Positions 33,717 through 45,538 of a stretch of 64,000 nt of DNA are shown piece by piece. This DNA is from Heloderma charlesbogerti (taxonomy: Eukaryota; Chordata; Lepidosauria; Squamata; Helodermatidae). Below the pieces are notes generated by a model. That model made no database searches. It was not told where the DNA came from and saw only the letters and a program-made list of their open reading frames with translations. Every line of letters begins with the position of its first letter. The first letter of the stretch is position 1. The position numbers were made by a program, and so were the translations under genes. The DNA lies in the NCBI GenBank assembly GCA_026122225.1, contig JANEZZ010001642.1, positions 806,001 to 870,000 of the forward strand. Direction: 5' to 3'.

Positions 33717-35925
33717 TATCCCAGTGCTGTGGCACAAGTGTATGGATCACGTCTTAGCAAATTCTTACATTTCAAATGCGTTCATAGAGAGTAGCACAGT
33801 AGAAGCAATCTATGGGTAGTATCCAGTAGGGTTTCTCCACCTCCACTGGTTCTGTTGCGCTCGCTGGACCCACTACTTCCGCAACAGGGAAGTAGTGCTT
33901 CTTGACGTAAGCACAGAAGCAAGTGGAAATGCTCATTTACAGAAGTAGGCTGGTTAGCAGAGCTCCCTTCTGAGAGTACTGATCTGCGCCCTTTCGGAAA
34001 TGAGCATTTCAGCTTGTTTCTGATTGTTTCGGGAAAGTTCTGAAATGTTGCATTTTTATTTCTACATGTCATTAATAAAAGCCAGCATCATAAATTGGAT
34101 AGCAACAGACTAAATATAGTGTTTTGTACAAACACCTAGTTAAAACAAATCTTACTAATCATTCCACAATGTTCAGTGAATGAAGCACTCATTGTGTTTT
34201 TTTAAAAAAACAAATCTACCAAACTACTGAAAAGCAGGACTTTATCACCCACCCGATCCAAATATAAGTAGAGCAACGATTTTCCACGTGAGGCTTTTAT
34301 TTTGCAACTGCTGGAATTTTACAGGGGAGTCCAAACATCATCTACCATTTGTAACCCTTACATGTGTTCCCAGTGCTTTTTCCACCTTTTTTTCTTACCA
34401 GAAAAAAAACTGTTAAGGAGGAAAAAATGGAAAAGGTACACAATGACTTTTGATTGGTAGCACTAGGAACCCTCTGTCTGGAAGGAACCCAAGATATAGC
34501 CAGAAACCATTATTCAAATCTGTTCATATTCCATGAAACATTCTGCAAAAAAGTGAAGCATATAAATGTATGAAAATCAATAGAAAGCTATGCCAATGTA
34601 CTTGTTACTTTTATTCACATACAGCTTGATCCAGGCCACTATAGCGGAGCAGTCATGTAAGGAGAGATCCCCACAGGGCATCTCCACGTACTGTTTTCCC
34701 CACTTCACCTTGCAGCACATGCACGGGTATGTATGCAGGCACCATACCAAACAGTTATGGGGAATAGGAGGCCTGTGTCCACCTCTCATACCCCCCTGCA
34801 GCCTGCCTGCTCTGTTTGGTTGAGGAACATGAAGTTGAAGCTCAGGAGGAAGGGCTGAGCAGGGATGTGGGAGGAGGTGAACACTAGCCTCCTATTCCCA
34901 GTGAGTGTGCATATACAGAGTAAGGAAAACTGGGTCAATGAACTGGATTGAGTGGTCAATTCGCATACCTTATTCTGCGCTCAGTTAGAATAGCTGTAGA
35001 ATTATGAGATTTTTGGTAAGACAAGTATGTAATAGGAAATGGGACATATCTAGGGGGCTATGACCGAGGGAGAGGTAGCTTAGCCTCCTGGATTCTTTTT
35101 ATAGACACTACCAACTTTCTTTCAAATAAATCTCCAGGGACTAGAAACTTGCTTTATTTATTTTTTTAAAATAAAGCTGAGATTCTCAGAATCCAAACTC
35201 TATGGAACACACCAGATTCCAAAAAAGAAAAAAAAATAGTGCATGCATGGAATTACAAAAGACCAATAGCATGGAATTAGAGAAGACCAAGAGTCCTGAC
35301 CTTAAAAGGATAAAATAGTAATAGAAAATCAGACTTTTCCACCCCTTCAGATGACTGGGGAAAAAGTACTTGCATCTAGAACTGTAACATGGGCAATATG
35401 TACCCTAGAAGAACTCTTAAAACTAACTGTGTAATCCTGGCACTAGGTTGACATGAAAAAAGTGTGTACCTACTAATTACTTCAGTATCCTGGGCAGTGT
35501 TTCCACAACAATGGAAGGGTGAGGCAAACAAAGACATACCGGATTTTTCATGGAATCAGCATGGCTCCGTGCAGGGCTCCATGAAGGACTGCACCACACC
35601 ACTAGAAGTCGCTGACAGAAACATATTTCCGGGTGAGGGGGGACTTGAAGTGAACATCATCAGACTGTCAGGGGCTGCTCAACCAATAAGAGAGGCTCCC
35701 CCCCATTTCCAGGTTCTACTCCCCTTTCTCCTGCCCCCCTGGTTAGGTGATGATGCAAAGGATTGAAGCTGACATTAATTACTCCCCAAAAGCCTTGAAC
35801 CAAACAGCAGAGACACACAGCTTTGGAAATAGCGCTTCACAGCTATTAGGGGAGTTACTATGCCTTTCACCCGATGAATACATGATGTACCCTGGGTGTA
35901 CTTAGTGTTTTTGGCTTAATTGCCA
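33717..35925. other. Gene-free stretch
   Basis: No gene or classifiable repeat was recognised. The frame at 35464 to 35766 lacks any motif. Confidence 0.4.
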
Positions 35926-36250
35926 TCTCAGTGAATCTGGGAACAAGCCTCATTGACCGCAATGGGAGTTACTTCTGAGTAGATTTCCTGGACCTACATA
36001 TGCCCGATTCCACCCATTTTTTTCCTTTCCCTCTAAATACCGGGCTTCCGCATTAGCAGGCATCCCTAAATAAATGTGCTATCTCACGATGGCACAAACA
36101 CGTGATAGTACACTTTCAGGAACAAGCCTCATTGACTACAACAGGAGTTAGCAGGACCCCCAAACTCATGCACTATCGCATGATAGTGCAAATGCATGTT
36201 AGTGCTATTTTGCGATTGAGTGATAAGAGTGATAGCGAATTACTGACATA
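35926..36250. repeat. Unclassified repeat-rich segment with two GAACAAGCCTCATTGAC copies
   Basis: The unit GGAACAAGCCTCATTGAC.NCAA.GGAGTTA is present at 35940-35975 and again at 36118-36150. Several GATAGTGCAAA and CACGATGGCACAAA motifs lie between and after them. No terminus or TSD was resolved. Confidence 0.5.
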
Positions 36251-36652
36251 GGGGGTATGTGTATTGATGGAAGAAATGTGCAATAGTGTTATAATGATTT
36301 AGCGAGGGGGAGATAGAGGTGCTGCTGGAGAACTGGGGCTTTTTTTGCTGTCAAGTGATAGTGATGCCTTCTAAATGCGCAGCTGAGGATTCTGCAGTAA
36401 CTACCTCTAGAACTGCGATCTGGCTGGGAACTTCACCCCACAGCTCTTTTAGTAGTATAAGCCTTAGCCCCCGATAGAGTAACATAGCCATTACTCTATT
36501 GATACAGTTGGTGGCTGGTGAATTGGGAGTGCTTACTTCTGGTTCGTGACATAGCGCTAAAGTGCTGTTTCAGTTTAATCCTTTACTTTAAAAAAAACGA
36601 AACTCTGGGGTCATGGTGAAAGGCACACCTCTGGGCAGGGCTAACACACTGG

Positions 36653-37494
36653 TAGGGATGTATGAAACTCACTTACCTTTGCTCAGTTCCTCCCCCCGGA
36701 ATCCTCGACGGGGGGGGGGAGGCGATCCAGTCCTCTCCCCCGGAATCCTCAACGGCTGGCTCCGCTCCGCAGCCAGGCCGTGGAGCAGCTGGCCAGGGCC
36801 ATCTGCAGCCGGATTTCCGGGCACGTATGGCCTGGTGCAGACGCAAATGGCGGCTGCCATAGCGGACGCCATTTGCGTCCAGCCAGACAGCCGTGATAGG
36901 CTACATAAGAATTTTCGTAGCCTATCACGGCTAACCTCAAAACAAAAACCACACTGCACCATACGCAAATGGCAGCAGCTACGGGGCCGCCATTTGCATT
37001 CCCTATTTTTCGCCGATTTATCTTACGTAAATATTTACGTAAGATAAAACAGCAGGAAAAAAAGGGGAACGCAAATAGCGTAGTGGACGCTATTTGCGTT
37101 CCCTTATTTTTCGCCATTCTAGCCTATGTAAATATTTACATAAGATAAATCGGGGGAAAATAGGGAACGCAAATGGCGGCCGCTGTAGCCGCTGCCATTT
37201 GCGTACGCGGGGGGGGGGGGTTGAGGTTAGCTGTGATAGACTATGTAAATTCTTACGTAGCCTATCATGGTCCAAGGACGGCAATGGAGGCAGCAGCAGC
37301 CCTCCCGCAGCCGGCCAGGAGACCAGCTGCTGGAGCCGCCGCATCCACTGCATCCGCCCCAGGTAAGTGCCGTCCCAGGGGGATTCTGCGGGGGGTGGGG
37401 GGGCAGGAGGCCATTCCGCCTCAGATTCCAGGGGGCCGGATTCTAAACAATCTGGCCTCACTGGAATCCATGGTGGAATTCTCCGCCATCCCTA
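36653..37494. mobile_element. Non-autonomous hAT element with an internal palindrome array, 842 bp
   Basis: TAGGGATGTA and GCCATCCCTA are its ends, and CACACTGG is duplicated exactly at 36645-36652 and 37495-37502: a perfect hAT-type 8-bp TSD. No transposase is present. The middle is an array of alternating palindromes of two types: ACGCAAATGGCGGC...GCCATTTGCGT (near 36841, 36963, 37067, 37163) and a TAGCCTATGTAAATATTTACATAGGCTA type (near 36891, 37017, 37118, 37230). The element at 12885-13308 carries a single unit of each type. Chance open frames on both strands result from the GC-rich arms. Confidence 0.92.
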
Positions 37495-37502
37495 CACACT
37501 GG

Positions 37503-38730
37503 ATGGAGTAAATGTGGATGGTTGGTGTACACTACAACAGAAGCACCAACAAGCTGACTTAAGGAAAATAATTGGACTACAAGCAGTCTCAGGAAATCCG
37601 TTTTTTCCGTGATAAGCTCCAGGGTGGCTGCTGGATGGCCACGATGTCATGAATCCATAACGACCTCCACACACAACCTGTTCAGAGTAAATCATTCATG
37701 GAAGCAGAACCCTAGTCTCCATAACAGTTATTCAAAATGGTTACAGTTGGCAAAAACAATAGCAGATGTGTGCTTTTTTTAAAAAAAATCCATCTTTGAA
37801 ATTTTCAGAAGGAAACTCCCATATCCAGAGCTGTTTAAAAAAAAAAAAAATCAAAACCCCTTATAATAATATTTAATAGTACCCTTGTAACCAGAACATT
37901 CCATACAAAACTTTAATTTTAATAAAAGAACCAGTGTAAGGTGTGTGGGGGGGGCAGTAATAAGGTCAGAAAAGGGAACAACATTTTAATTGTCTGCTCT
38001 GCCATGTATCTGACAAAGATTAATTTAAGCAGATATTGTCTCCTAAACCAAAGTCCATTGAACATTCTCCCAGACTATCAGCCATGTGAAAGCATAGCCT
38101 TGTACAGTTTTGCTGACTACAACATTTCTTTTAAAAATGGCTTAGCCTGTTTTTCTGTAAGATAAAGGGTCATATAGAAATTTATTTTATAGAACCCTTG
38201 ATAGTTTAAAGTAATACAAAGCAAATACAGGTATAAGAAAAGAAAATGCTGTCGCAGGAAAAAGGTCAGAGTTTCATACATCTTTACAGTGCAAATTTCA
38301 TTTAATACACAGAAAGAGCATTGAATAAGTGATTTCAGCATATACTCTTGGGAGATCTCGCAATATGTGCCACAATGATAAATAAAAGTAATGGACTGCC
38401 TGCAGTTACTTGCACAAATGAAGTTTAACAGTGAGAAAGCATCATGTTTTCAGGCAACATACTCCAATGTATGTTATGTCTCATTAGTTAACGTAAAGAG
38501 GGATAAAGGTCAGGATTCCTTTTTATGGAGGGAAATTTAAAAAGTAACCTGCGCTTGTTTGGAATTTATTTCTCAGTTTTGTTACATCTCTTATTTTTTT
38601 CAGAGAGAGGGGGGGGGGACCTTCATATGCTGCAGGGTGTTGTTGTTTTGAGATGAGAACTCTATATTTTTTACGAAGCCTGAAGGAGCCACTGCTTGGT
38701 CTGTAGTCTTGAAAGAGATAGTTGGGAAGG
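37503..38730. other. Gene-free stretch
   Basis: Poly-A and poly-G runs lie at about 37837 and 37947. No gene was recognised. Confidence 0.4.
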
Positions 38731-38734
38731 AATA

Positions 38735-38747
38735 CATACATACATAT

Positions 38748-38785
<38 letters not shown>
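38735..38785. repeat. (CATA)n/(CA)n compound microsatellite
   Basis: CATACATACATATACATACACA passes into a CA run of about 11 units. Confidence 0.9.
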
Positions 38786-40785
38786 GAGTCTGCAGAGTTC
38801 CACCCAATCTCTCCTACTCAAGCACACTGGGGCATTTTTATTCCCTTTAGTAGCAGGAAACCTGATATGCAGATGTCATCAGCTGTGTGTGGATTAACAC
38901 AGCTGCTCAGACTCCACTGAGGAGGGGAAACAGCACAAGTCTAAATGCCTGCAATTTGATTTCTAGTTCTAATCTTTTATTTCTAGTTTACAATGAAAGC
39001 AGCAGGGAAAGTGCTAGCAAACATCCATTCTGGCATATTAAAATACAACACTACCCATGTTGATGAAGAAACCAACATGTGAATTACTGTTTCTGATCTT
39101 TCTCAAATGCAGGCTTCAGAATTGCTACTGAAACAGTCAGACGAATGCATAACTTGAAAACAAAAAAGGTAAATGCAATACAAAACCCACTGATGTTTTC
39201 ATAACCTCTGGACATATTTGTGTATCTCTTGTGCTTTGCAGCCATACATGGTTTCATTTTAAAAGCCTGCTTTGCATGATGCAACTCCTCTTGATTCAGT
39301 GTTCATCACTGTCAAGGGATCTGATGCACTTCCAAATGCATTTATGGCATCTGGCTTCAGAAAAGAAATTATGAATGTTTATCCCTATTAAATAAATTAG
39401 GTGCATAGGATACTCATTTGATATGTATGTAATAAAACATGCTAAACCTTCCCCCATTATGAAGGTGTACAAGGAAGCTATTGTTTTTGTACTAATCCAA
39501 TTGTATGGTGTTGAATCACACTCATTCTCTTTTGCCCTCGCAAAAACTGTCACCTGCGAGGGCCCCCAGTCATTACATGACCTTCTGTGATAGAAATGCT
39601 TGTGAGTACTCCAACTGCGGAGGTGAAAAGGTGTCAGCAAGAGTCCCTCAGAAAACTGAGAGGTCAGCGTAGCTGAGTGCAAAACCCCTCACTGGGCCTA
39701 GGGGTAGGTGGTAGTTCGCTGCCTGCAGGAAGGAAGAAAGTGCAAAGGCAGCAGTACTGGCTAGACAGGGAGGATGAGAATCTCTGTGGGAAGAGAGACC
39801 AGAACATAAGCGGAGTTAAGGGGCAAGGAAACCAAAGGTAGGCACAGGAGGAAGCAGGGTGAGAAACAGAGACTTAAGAAAAGAATGGCTAGACAGAGCC
39901 CTGAGGAAGAAGGGAGTGGGCTTCAGAAAGAGAAGAGCCAAGGAGGAAATGGGCTGAAGAACGCATGACATAGAGGTAAGGGCAGACTTAGTCGGATTCT
40001 ACTCATAGGGACTGGCAAGAGAACCCTGGAGGCAGGGACCAAGGAAGGCAAAGACGGTAGTTGTGGAAGGGGGATCTGAAATATGCTTACCCCTTGGTCC
40101 CATGAATAGTTCAGGACTCTCTTTAAACCTTGAACACCGACAGAACAGAGAGATCATATAAAGGTGGCTAAGGATTTCCATATTTAAATTTCAGTGTCAC
40201 GTATCTAGAACTAAACATCTGCTGTGAGGGTTCTAACATGTGCTTGTCAGTCATGTGCTTGCTTGAAACATTGCTTGCTTGTGTTAATATTTAAACTCTG
40301 GAATTCTGAAAATCTTCAGTGTAAAAGGAAACCAGTGCCTATAGAACAATTCATTATGAAGATTAGCAGCAGGAACCTCTTCTCTCCTTTTCATGCAAAT
40401 AAGTGGGGGTGGGATGGGATATCAAATGCTAAGTCATTAGTATCTGGATAATCAAAAAATAATTTCAGAAGGGTTGCCCCAGATCCCCCTCCTTTCAATA
40501 TGGCGCAGGCAGCTGCATTGAGTAATACTCACTTCTGCAGTTCGACACATTCTTACAGTTTGGCAAGCAGGAATTTGAAGTACCTAATTACACACAAATA
40601 CACAAAATCTTTAGGAAAAAATGTTCCTTCTTACAATCTCATCCAACGCATGCTATTTGGAAGTAAATGCATATAGGATTGCAGCCAAAAATTACTACCA
40701 ACTTCTGTCATACTCATAACAGAAATTATTGGGGGGGTGCACATACAACTTTTTCTGAGCAATATTTCCCCTACAGCCATAGTTG
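38786..40785. other. Gene-free stretch
   Basis: A purine-rich patch lies at 39725-40080. A single-ended copy of the CATATAGGATTGCAGCC repeat lies at about 40650-40690. No coding domain was recognised. Confidence 0.4.
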
Positions 40786-40793
40786 CTCTAGCT

Positions 40794-40929
40794 CAGGGGT
40801 GGGCAACTTTTGGCCCTCCAGATGTTTTAGACGTCAATTCCCATCAGCCCTAGCCAGCATAACCAATGTTGAGGGATTATGGGAACTGTAGGCCAAAACA
40901 TCTGGAGGGCTACAAGTCGCCCATCCCTG
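40794..40929. mobile_element. Palindromic hAT MITE, CAGGGGTGGGCAAC ends
   Basis: This is a 136-bp fold-back element. CAGGGGTGGGCAACTTTTGG and CCCTCCAGATGTTTT on the left are mirrored by AAAACATCTGGAGGG and CGCCCATCCCTG on the right. The flanks CTCTAGCT (40786-40793) and CTCTACCC (40930-40937) match at six of eight bases, a decayed hAT TSD. CAGGG ends with an 8-bp duplication fit hAT. Confidence 0.85.
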
Positions 40930-41727
40930 CTCTACCCCCAGTCCAACATCAAAAGCTGGACAATGAGACAAACAAAATGAAGGAAGGCCCTTCCTTTTGT
41001 GCAGGTGAATTACTTTAGTTAGAAAGCTCACCTTTTCCTTAAAAAAAAAAAAAAAGATTTTAAAGACCAGGAGATGTTACCTGAGCTCTTTTGCTGGAGA
41101 GGGGGACTACACTCTGCGCAGGGTTTTTTAAAAAAAGGTTTTTAAAAGAAAATTATTTTAAAGTTACAGGGTAATTCTATGAGAGCCAGTAGGTAGCCTT
41201 GCACTGTTTTTTTTCCCCCCTTAAAGAAGCATGTATGCATTTGTGTGTATATGAATTTACATCTCCATTTCCATTCTGAGCACAAGAATTGGGTTTCCTT
41301 CAGTTTAGCCTGAAGCAAACCCCAAACCTGCAGAAACAGAATTCACAGCGGGGAGGAGGGAAAAAAACCCTCTTTTCCAAAATGGCAGGTGTCCACATAT
41401 TGTTACACAATGAATAAAGTGATAGCTGCAAGCACACATGTGGAACCCTGGAGTTGGGGAGCGACTGGTAGGTAGTTGAAGCAGAACAGTAATGAGCAGA
41501 GGAGGAATTATGCACCCTCCTATCTCTTCTCCACTGAAAATTGCCACTTTCTGTAGTGTACAGAAAGTAGTGAAATGTAGTACATTTCAATGCAAGATGT
41601 GGCTTTGGGGGTTTATATACATATGTCTGTCTTAACCATATAGTTTGGTCCTAAAGTTGAAGATGTAATGTTTTAAGAACAGAGATGGCAGCTTTCCCCA
41701 CTATCTTCATATAACAGTATGATGACA

Positions 41728-41752
41728 AGAAAAGAAAAGAAAAGAAAAGAAG
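41728..41752. repeat. (AAAAG)n microsatellite
   Basis: About five AAAAG units. Confidence 0.9.
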
Positions 41753-42446
41753 GCAGACCTCTAGACATTGTTTTTTTTTTTACCCAGGAGCCTCTGTCAG
41801 GGAGGTCTACATCATCATATAGCATTGTTCTAGGAGAGTTCTGGAGGCAGAGAAGGACATCTGCCCGCTGGTAGCTACTGGAAGAAACACTTTGAACTGC
41901 AGGGATGGGCAACCTCAGACCCAGGAGCCAAATCCAGAGCTCTGGGAGTCTGTAGAAGGCCATCCTACCTTCAGCTAGCCCCAACCCCTTCTCCCCACCC
42001 CCGACTGACTGGAGGTTTCCCAGCTTTTGTGCAGTCCCACCTACGTATTCTAAAAGGTTTAAATGTCTCACCTAAAGCTTAGTTACTGCCAGTAAGAGCT
42101 TTAAGCTAAAACAAGCTTGTATATTTTGTATTTTTGCCCCTCCTTTGGCCTTTGCACCTCCTTGCCTTCAGCCCGCCCAACACTGGAATGCAACCCACGA
42201 GAATGTCTCCAAAACAGAATTCAGCCCTTGGGCTGAAAGAGGTTCCCCCATGCCTGCTGTATTGGGGTTCACTCCTCACCTCCCCAAATTCCCTAACTCC
42301 TTCCCAATTTCACTGCCTGCAAATGAAAAATGGGTTTAGTTTAAATGCATACTTTGGAATTTCCATGTAACATGAAATTTGGCCCTCAGCCTCACATGAG
42401 CACAGGAAGAACCCTCCATTACAGCTGAAGTAGAATCTGTTAAGTT

Positions 42447-42569
42447 CAGGGGTGGGTAACTTGTCACCCTGCATAACTCCCATCAGCTTTAGCCAACACA
42501 GCCAATGGTGAGGGATGATGGGAGTGGTAGGCCAAAACATCTGGAGAGCCACAGGTTGCCCACACCTGG
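42447..42569. mobile_element. Palindromic hAT MITE, second copy of the 40794 family
   Basis: CAGGGGTGGGTAAC and CACCCTGCATAACTCCC on the left, then GGCCAAAACATCTGGAG and GTTGCCCACACCTG on the right. The left arm has lost part of the CCAGATGTTTT block. GTTAAG flanks both sides (42439 and 42570), consistent with a TSD. Confidence 0.8.
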
Positions 42570-43219
42570 GTTAAGACATGCCAAAAACTTATTTACAAGA
42601 TGGGCCCTGGTTATCCCTGTGAATGTCACCAAATGACAAACAATGTGTATTAAAAATATTTATAATTTACATTTTAAAGGATAAGATTTTATTTTTTTTG
42701 TCAATTGCAGTTATACTAACTGTCTCTCTTTCAAAGTAGCCTGGTTTAAAGTAAAATCTGATTTCAATACAGAATTAACACATAAAATCAACAGTTAAAC
42801 TTTTAAAACTGAATACATGACCCTTTATCAAACACACTGAGTCAAAGCTGCCTTTTTCTACATAAAAGAACAAGCCATGGAGAAGATATCTGATTTGAAA
42901 GGTCAAATTATGAATATGTATGACTGTCAATCAAACAGCATGGACATTTGGGGTATAATAAGTGCCATTAACTTCAAAGGAAGAGTGTTATATTCTTGCT
43001 GTACTCTCCCACAGAAATCAATGGGACTTGATGTTTGTTTAACTTTGGCTAGATTATGTCCTTGTTGTCCATTTCATACAGAAACACTATTCTGCTCATT
43101 ATCTACCAGCCCTGCTTCTAAAATATTTTAGTGATTTCATCTTCAAGTTAGTGATCTTGCTTAGTGTCCTTGCATGTGTACAGACAGCCAGATAGAAATC
43201 CATTATTTTAAGAATTCCT
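42570..43219. other. Gene-free AT-rich stretch
   Basis: Nothing recognised. Confidence 0.4.
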
Positions 43220-43320
43220 TGTTTGGGCTACAATTCTATCTCCACTTACCCAGGAGTAAGTCTCAGTGAACTCAATGGAACTTACTTCTGAGTAGATATG
43301 TATAGGATTGCACGGTTAGT
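43220..43320. mobile_element. Short MITE copy, GGAGTAAGTCTCAGTGAACTCAATGG type
   Basis: CAATTCTATCTCCACTTACCC..AGTAAGTC, AACTCAATGGAACTTACTTCTGAGTAG, then ATGTATAGGATTGCACGG. It is one of the best-preserved members of the AGGATTGC family here. Confidence 0.7.
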
Positions 43321-43429
43321 CTCAAAGCAGATAATTCTGTAATGCAACGGTCATGTGGGCTATATGTTCGAAGGTTTTGGATTATGCTCCTAAGCCTTAT
43401 TTAAGCTGCAAATCAGTATTTTTTAACTG

Positions 43430-44105
43430 TTACCTCAGTGACCCGAAGCACCCATTATAAACTTCAATTGGTGTGGCAACTACACCAGTTCCTGGATAGG
43501 GATAGCCTAGCCACTGTGATCCATGCATTGGTAACCTCACAATTAGACTTCTGTAGTGCACTCTGTGTGGGACTGCCCTAGCACCTGATTTGGAAGCTGT
43601 AGCTCGTGAAGAATGAAGCAGCTATGATGTTCAGTGGAGCACTGAGCTATTACACCTGTGTCAAAAGAATTGCACTGACTGCCTATAAGCTACCAAACCA
43701 TATTCAAGGTTTTGTTGTTGGTATACAAAGCCCTAAATAGCTCAGGACCAAGTTCCCTAGCTGACTGCCTTCCCCTATATACACCTACTTGACCTCTGAA
43801 ATCTTCCAAGGAGGCCTTACTGGTCGTTCAAAGGACCAACAGAGTGTCACCAGGTAAGATCACATAAGCGGGCCTTCTTGGTAGTGGCACCCACCCTCTG
43901 GATCACCCTCCCACATGTTGTTTGAGAGGGAGAAAGTGTCAAGCTTTAAACACCTCTTGAAGACACATTTGTTTACCCAGGCTTTGCCATGAGTTGTAAG
44001 GGATTATGACACTGCTCCATTTTATGATTGCCTTGTTGTAATGTTTTTATGTATTTATTGTTTTTCTTGTTCTTTCACTATTTGTATATTGGTTTTATAC
44101 AGTAT
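43430..44105 (+). mobile_element. L2-like LINE, 3' end with untranslated tail
   Basis: The order of blocks matches the copy at 3330: a LDFCSALCVGLP-like stretch (about 43545-43580), a LHWLPI-like region, GTATACAAAGCCCTAAATAGCTCAGGACCA and GGGCCTTCTTGGTAGTGGCACCCACCCTCTGG. It ends in a T-rich tail. Many stops are present; it is inactive. Confidence 0.75.
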
Positions 44106-44154
44106 TGTGTGTGTGTGTGTATCCTGTGAAGTGCTTACAGATCTTAGGATATTA

Positions 44155-45144
44155 AGGGCGCAATCCTATTCAGATAGGCAGCTGCCTCTGAACTCAGAGG
44201 CAACTGCTTATCCAGTGCAGGGCAGGAGCACGGAGGGGATTGTTCCCTCTACGCTCCTCCTGCCCTGCTTTTTTGGCTAGACAGCCAATTGCGGCTGTCT
44301 AGCTGCAGGAGGGCTGAGCAGGGAGGAGGCTGCTGTACAACACATGGGATGTGTTGTACAAGCATTTCCGCCCTCCCCGCCCCAGAACGCCCCCTGGAAT
44401 GCCCCTTTTCGGCCACTCCACACTCCTGTTGTGAGTGCGGAGGACGGGGCTCTTCCATACTTCCCCTGAGGCAGCGCGGAAGTGGGGGGAGGTCAGTTCT
44501 CCGGTGTCAGGGTGGACACTGAGCCCATAGAATCCCAGAATAGTTCTGATTCTGAGGAAGAGCAGTCGCTCCTGGGAGAGGAGCGCGCTCCTCTTTCCCA
44601 GGACCAACAGCTGATGGAGATTCCTCCCACCAGCATTCCTAGTTTAGTTAGCAGTCCAGGGAGTGACCAGGCACAGATAGCAGACTTGGTGGATGCGCGA
44701 CGCAGACGCAGAGAGCGGCGCCAGATGGAGGGCGCGGAAAGGAGGCGTAATGCCAGGTTGGCGCACAAACAACGGCTGCGCCCAGAGGATCCAAGGGAAA
44801 AGGGGAGGGACTCTCCCTAGTCCTTAAGTTCAGGGGTCTGCCAGTAATTCCCTTTCAAATGGGGACCAACTGTTCCAATGTAGGGCATAGGTACTGTGCT
44901 GCTCAGATCTAGTTGCAATCAGTATAGTTGTTAAGTTGTAAAAGAAGAATAAAGCTTTGAAAGGAATTCCTTTGTCTGTGTCTGGACTTGGCTACTGGAT
45001 TAGACTGAAAGAGGCCTCCAAGGAGCCCTTGACATCCAGAAACCGACCTCAGAGTGCAGGTTCCAGGTTCCAAGGTTGGTTCCCGGAAAACCAGATAGCC
45101 TATGGCCGTCTAGCCACTGTCTAGCAGCCATAGGATTGCTCTCT
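44155..45144. mobile_element. Harbinger-like MITE (GGGCGCAATCC ends), split by a solo LTR
   Basis: The outer ends AGGGCGCAATCCTAT and CATAGGATTGCTCTC are inverted. The left part contains GCAGGGCAGGAGCACGGAGGGGAT, GGCTAGACAGCC and CCGCCCTCCCCGCCCC. The same blocks are present in the copies at 54377-54787 (opposite orientation) and 59079-59437. A 530-bp LTR-like insertion at 44505-45034 separates the right-end segment. The TSD is degraded (TAA left, TAT right). Confidence 0.75.
44505..45034 (+). mobile_element. Probable solo LTR, 530 bp
   Basis: It starts TGTCAGGG and ends CCCTTGACA, so TG..CA with short inverted ends. The flanks TCCGG (44500-44504) and TCCAG (45035-45039) match at four of five bases, a plausible 5-bp TSD. 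A polyadenylation signal AATAAA lies at 44948-44953, followed by an R/U5-like region. No internal gag or pol is present, so it is a solo LTR if correct. It carries an open frame of about 100 codons, ending at 44820, acidic first (SSDSEEE) and then arginine-rich (ARRRRRERRQ). Whether this is gene or accident is unknown. Confidence 0.6.
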
Positions 45145-45294
45145 ATGAGGTTTAAAAGTAGTATACATAAATAAATAAACAAACAAACTGTTATGGAAAC
45201 CAATTGGTATTCATGGCAGTTTAGGAAATACAAAATTACAAAAGGGAATGATTTATTTAATTTATGAATAATTTATTTTTATCAGTCTTTTAAA

Positions 45295-45382
45295 TTGGTG
45301 AATGTTTACTCAGAAGTAAGTTTCACTGTGTTCAGTTGGGGTTTACTCCATAGAAAGTATGTTTAGGATTGCAGCCTGAAAT
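45295..45382. mobile_element. Short MITE copy, AGGATTGCAGCC type
   Basis: TTTACTCAGAAGTAAGTTTCACTG, GGGGTTTACTCC, ATGTTTAGGATTGCAGCCTG. It is a divergent member. Confidence 0.6.
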
Positions 45383-45538
45383 TGGCTTGATTTAAATCAA
45401 TCAACTCCAGAGGACATTAGAATGTACAATGCTAGCTGGTAGAAATACAGACAAAGTTGCACCTAACCAGAAATAAATCCCATGATTGCAACATTGCTAC
45501 AGTTGCTCCATCACTAGGGAGTTGTGGCTCTATTCACA

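Noticed and set aside
37094..37461. Overlapping frames of 90-120 codons on both strands
   Set aside because: They arise from GC-rich palindromes of the hAT element and have no protein signature.
44482..44510. Start codon of the LTR frame lying in the MITE
   Set aside because: This start joins host MITE sequence to the LTR by chance; only the part after 44505 belongs to the LTR.
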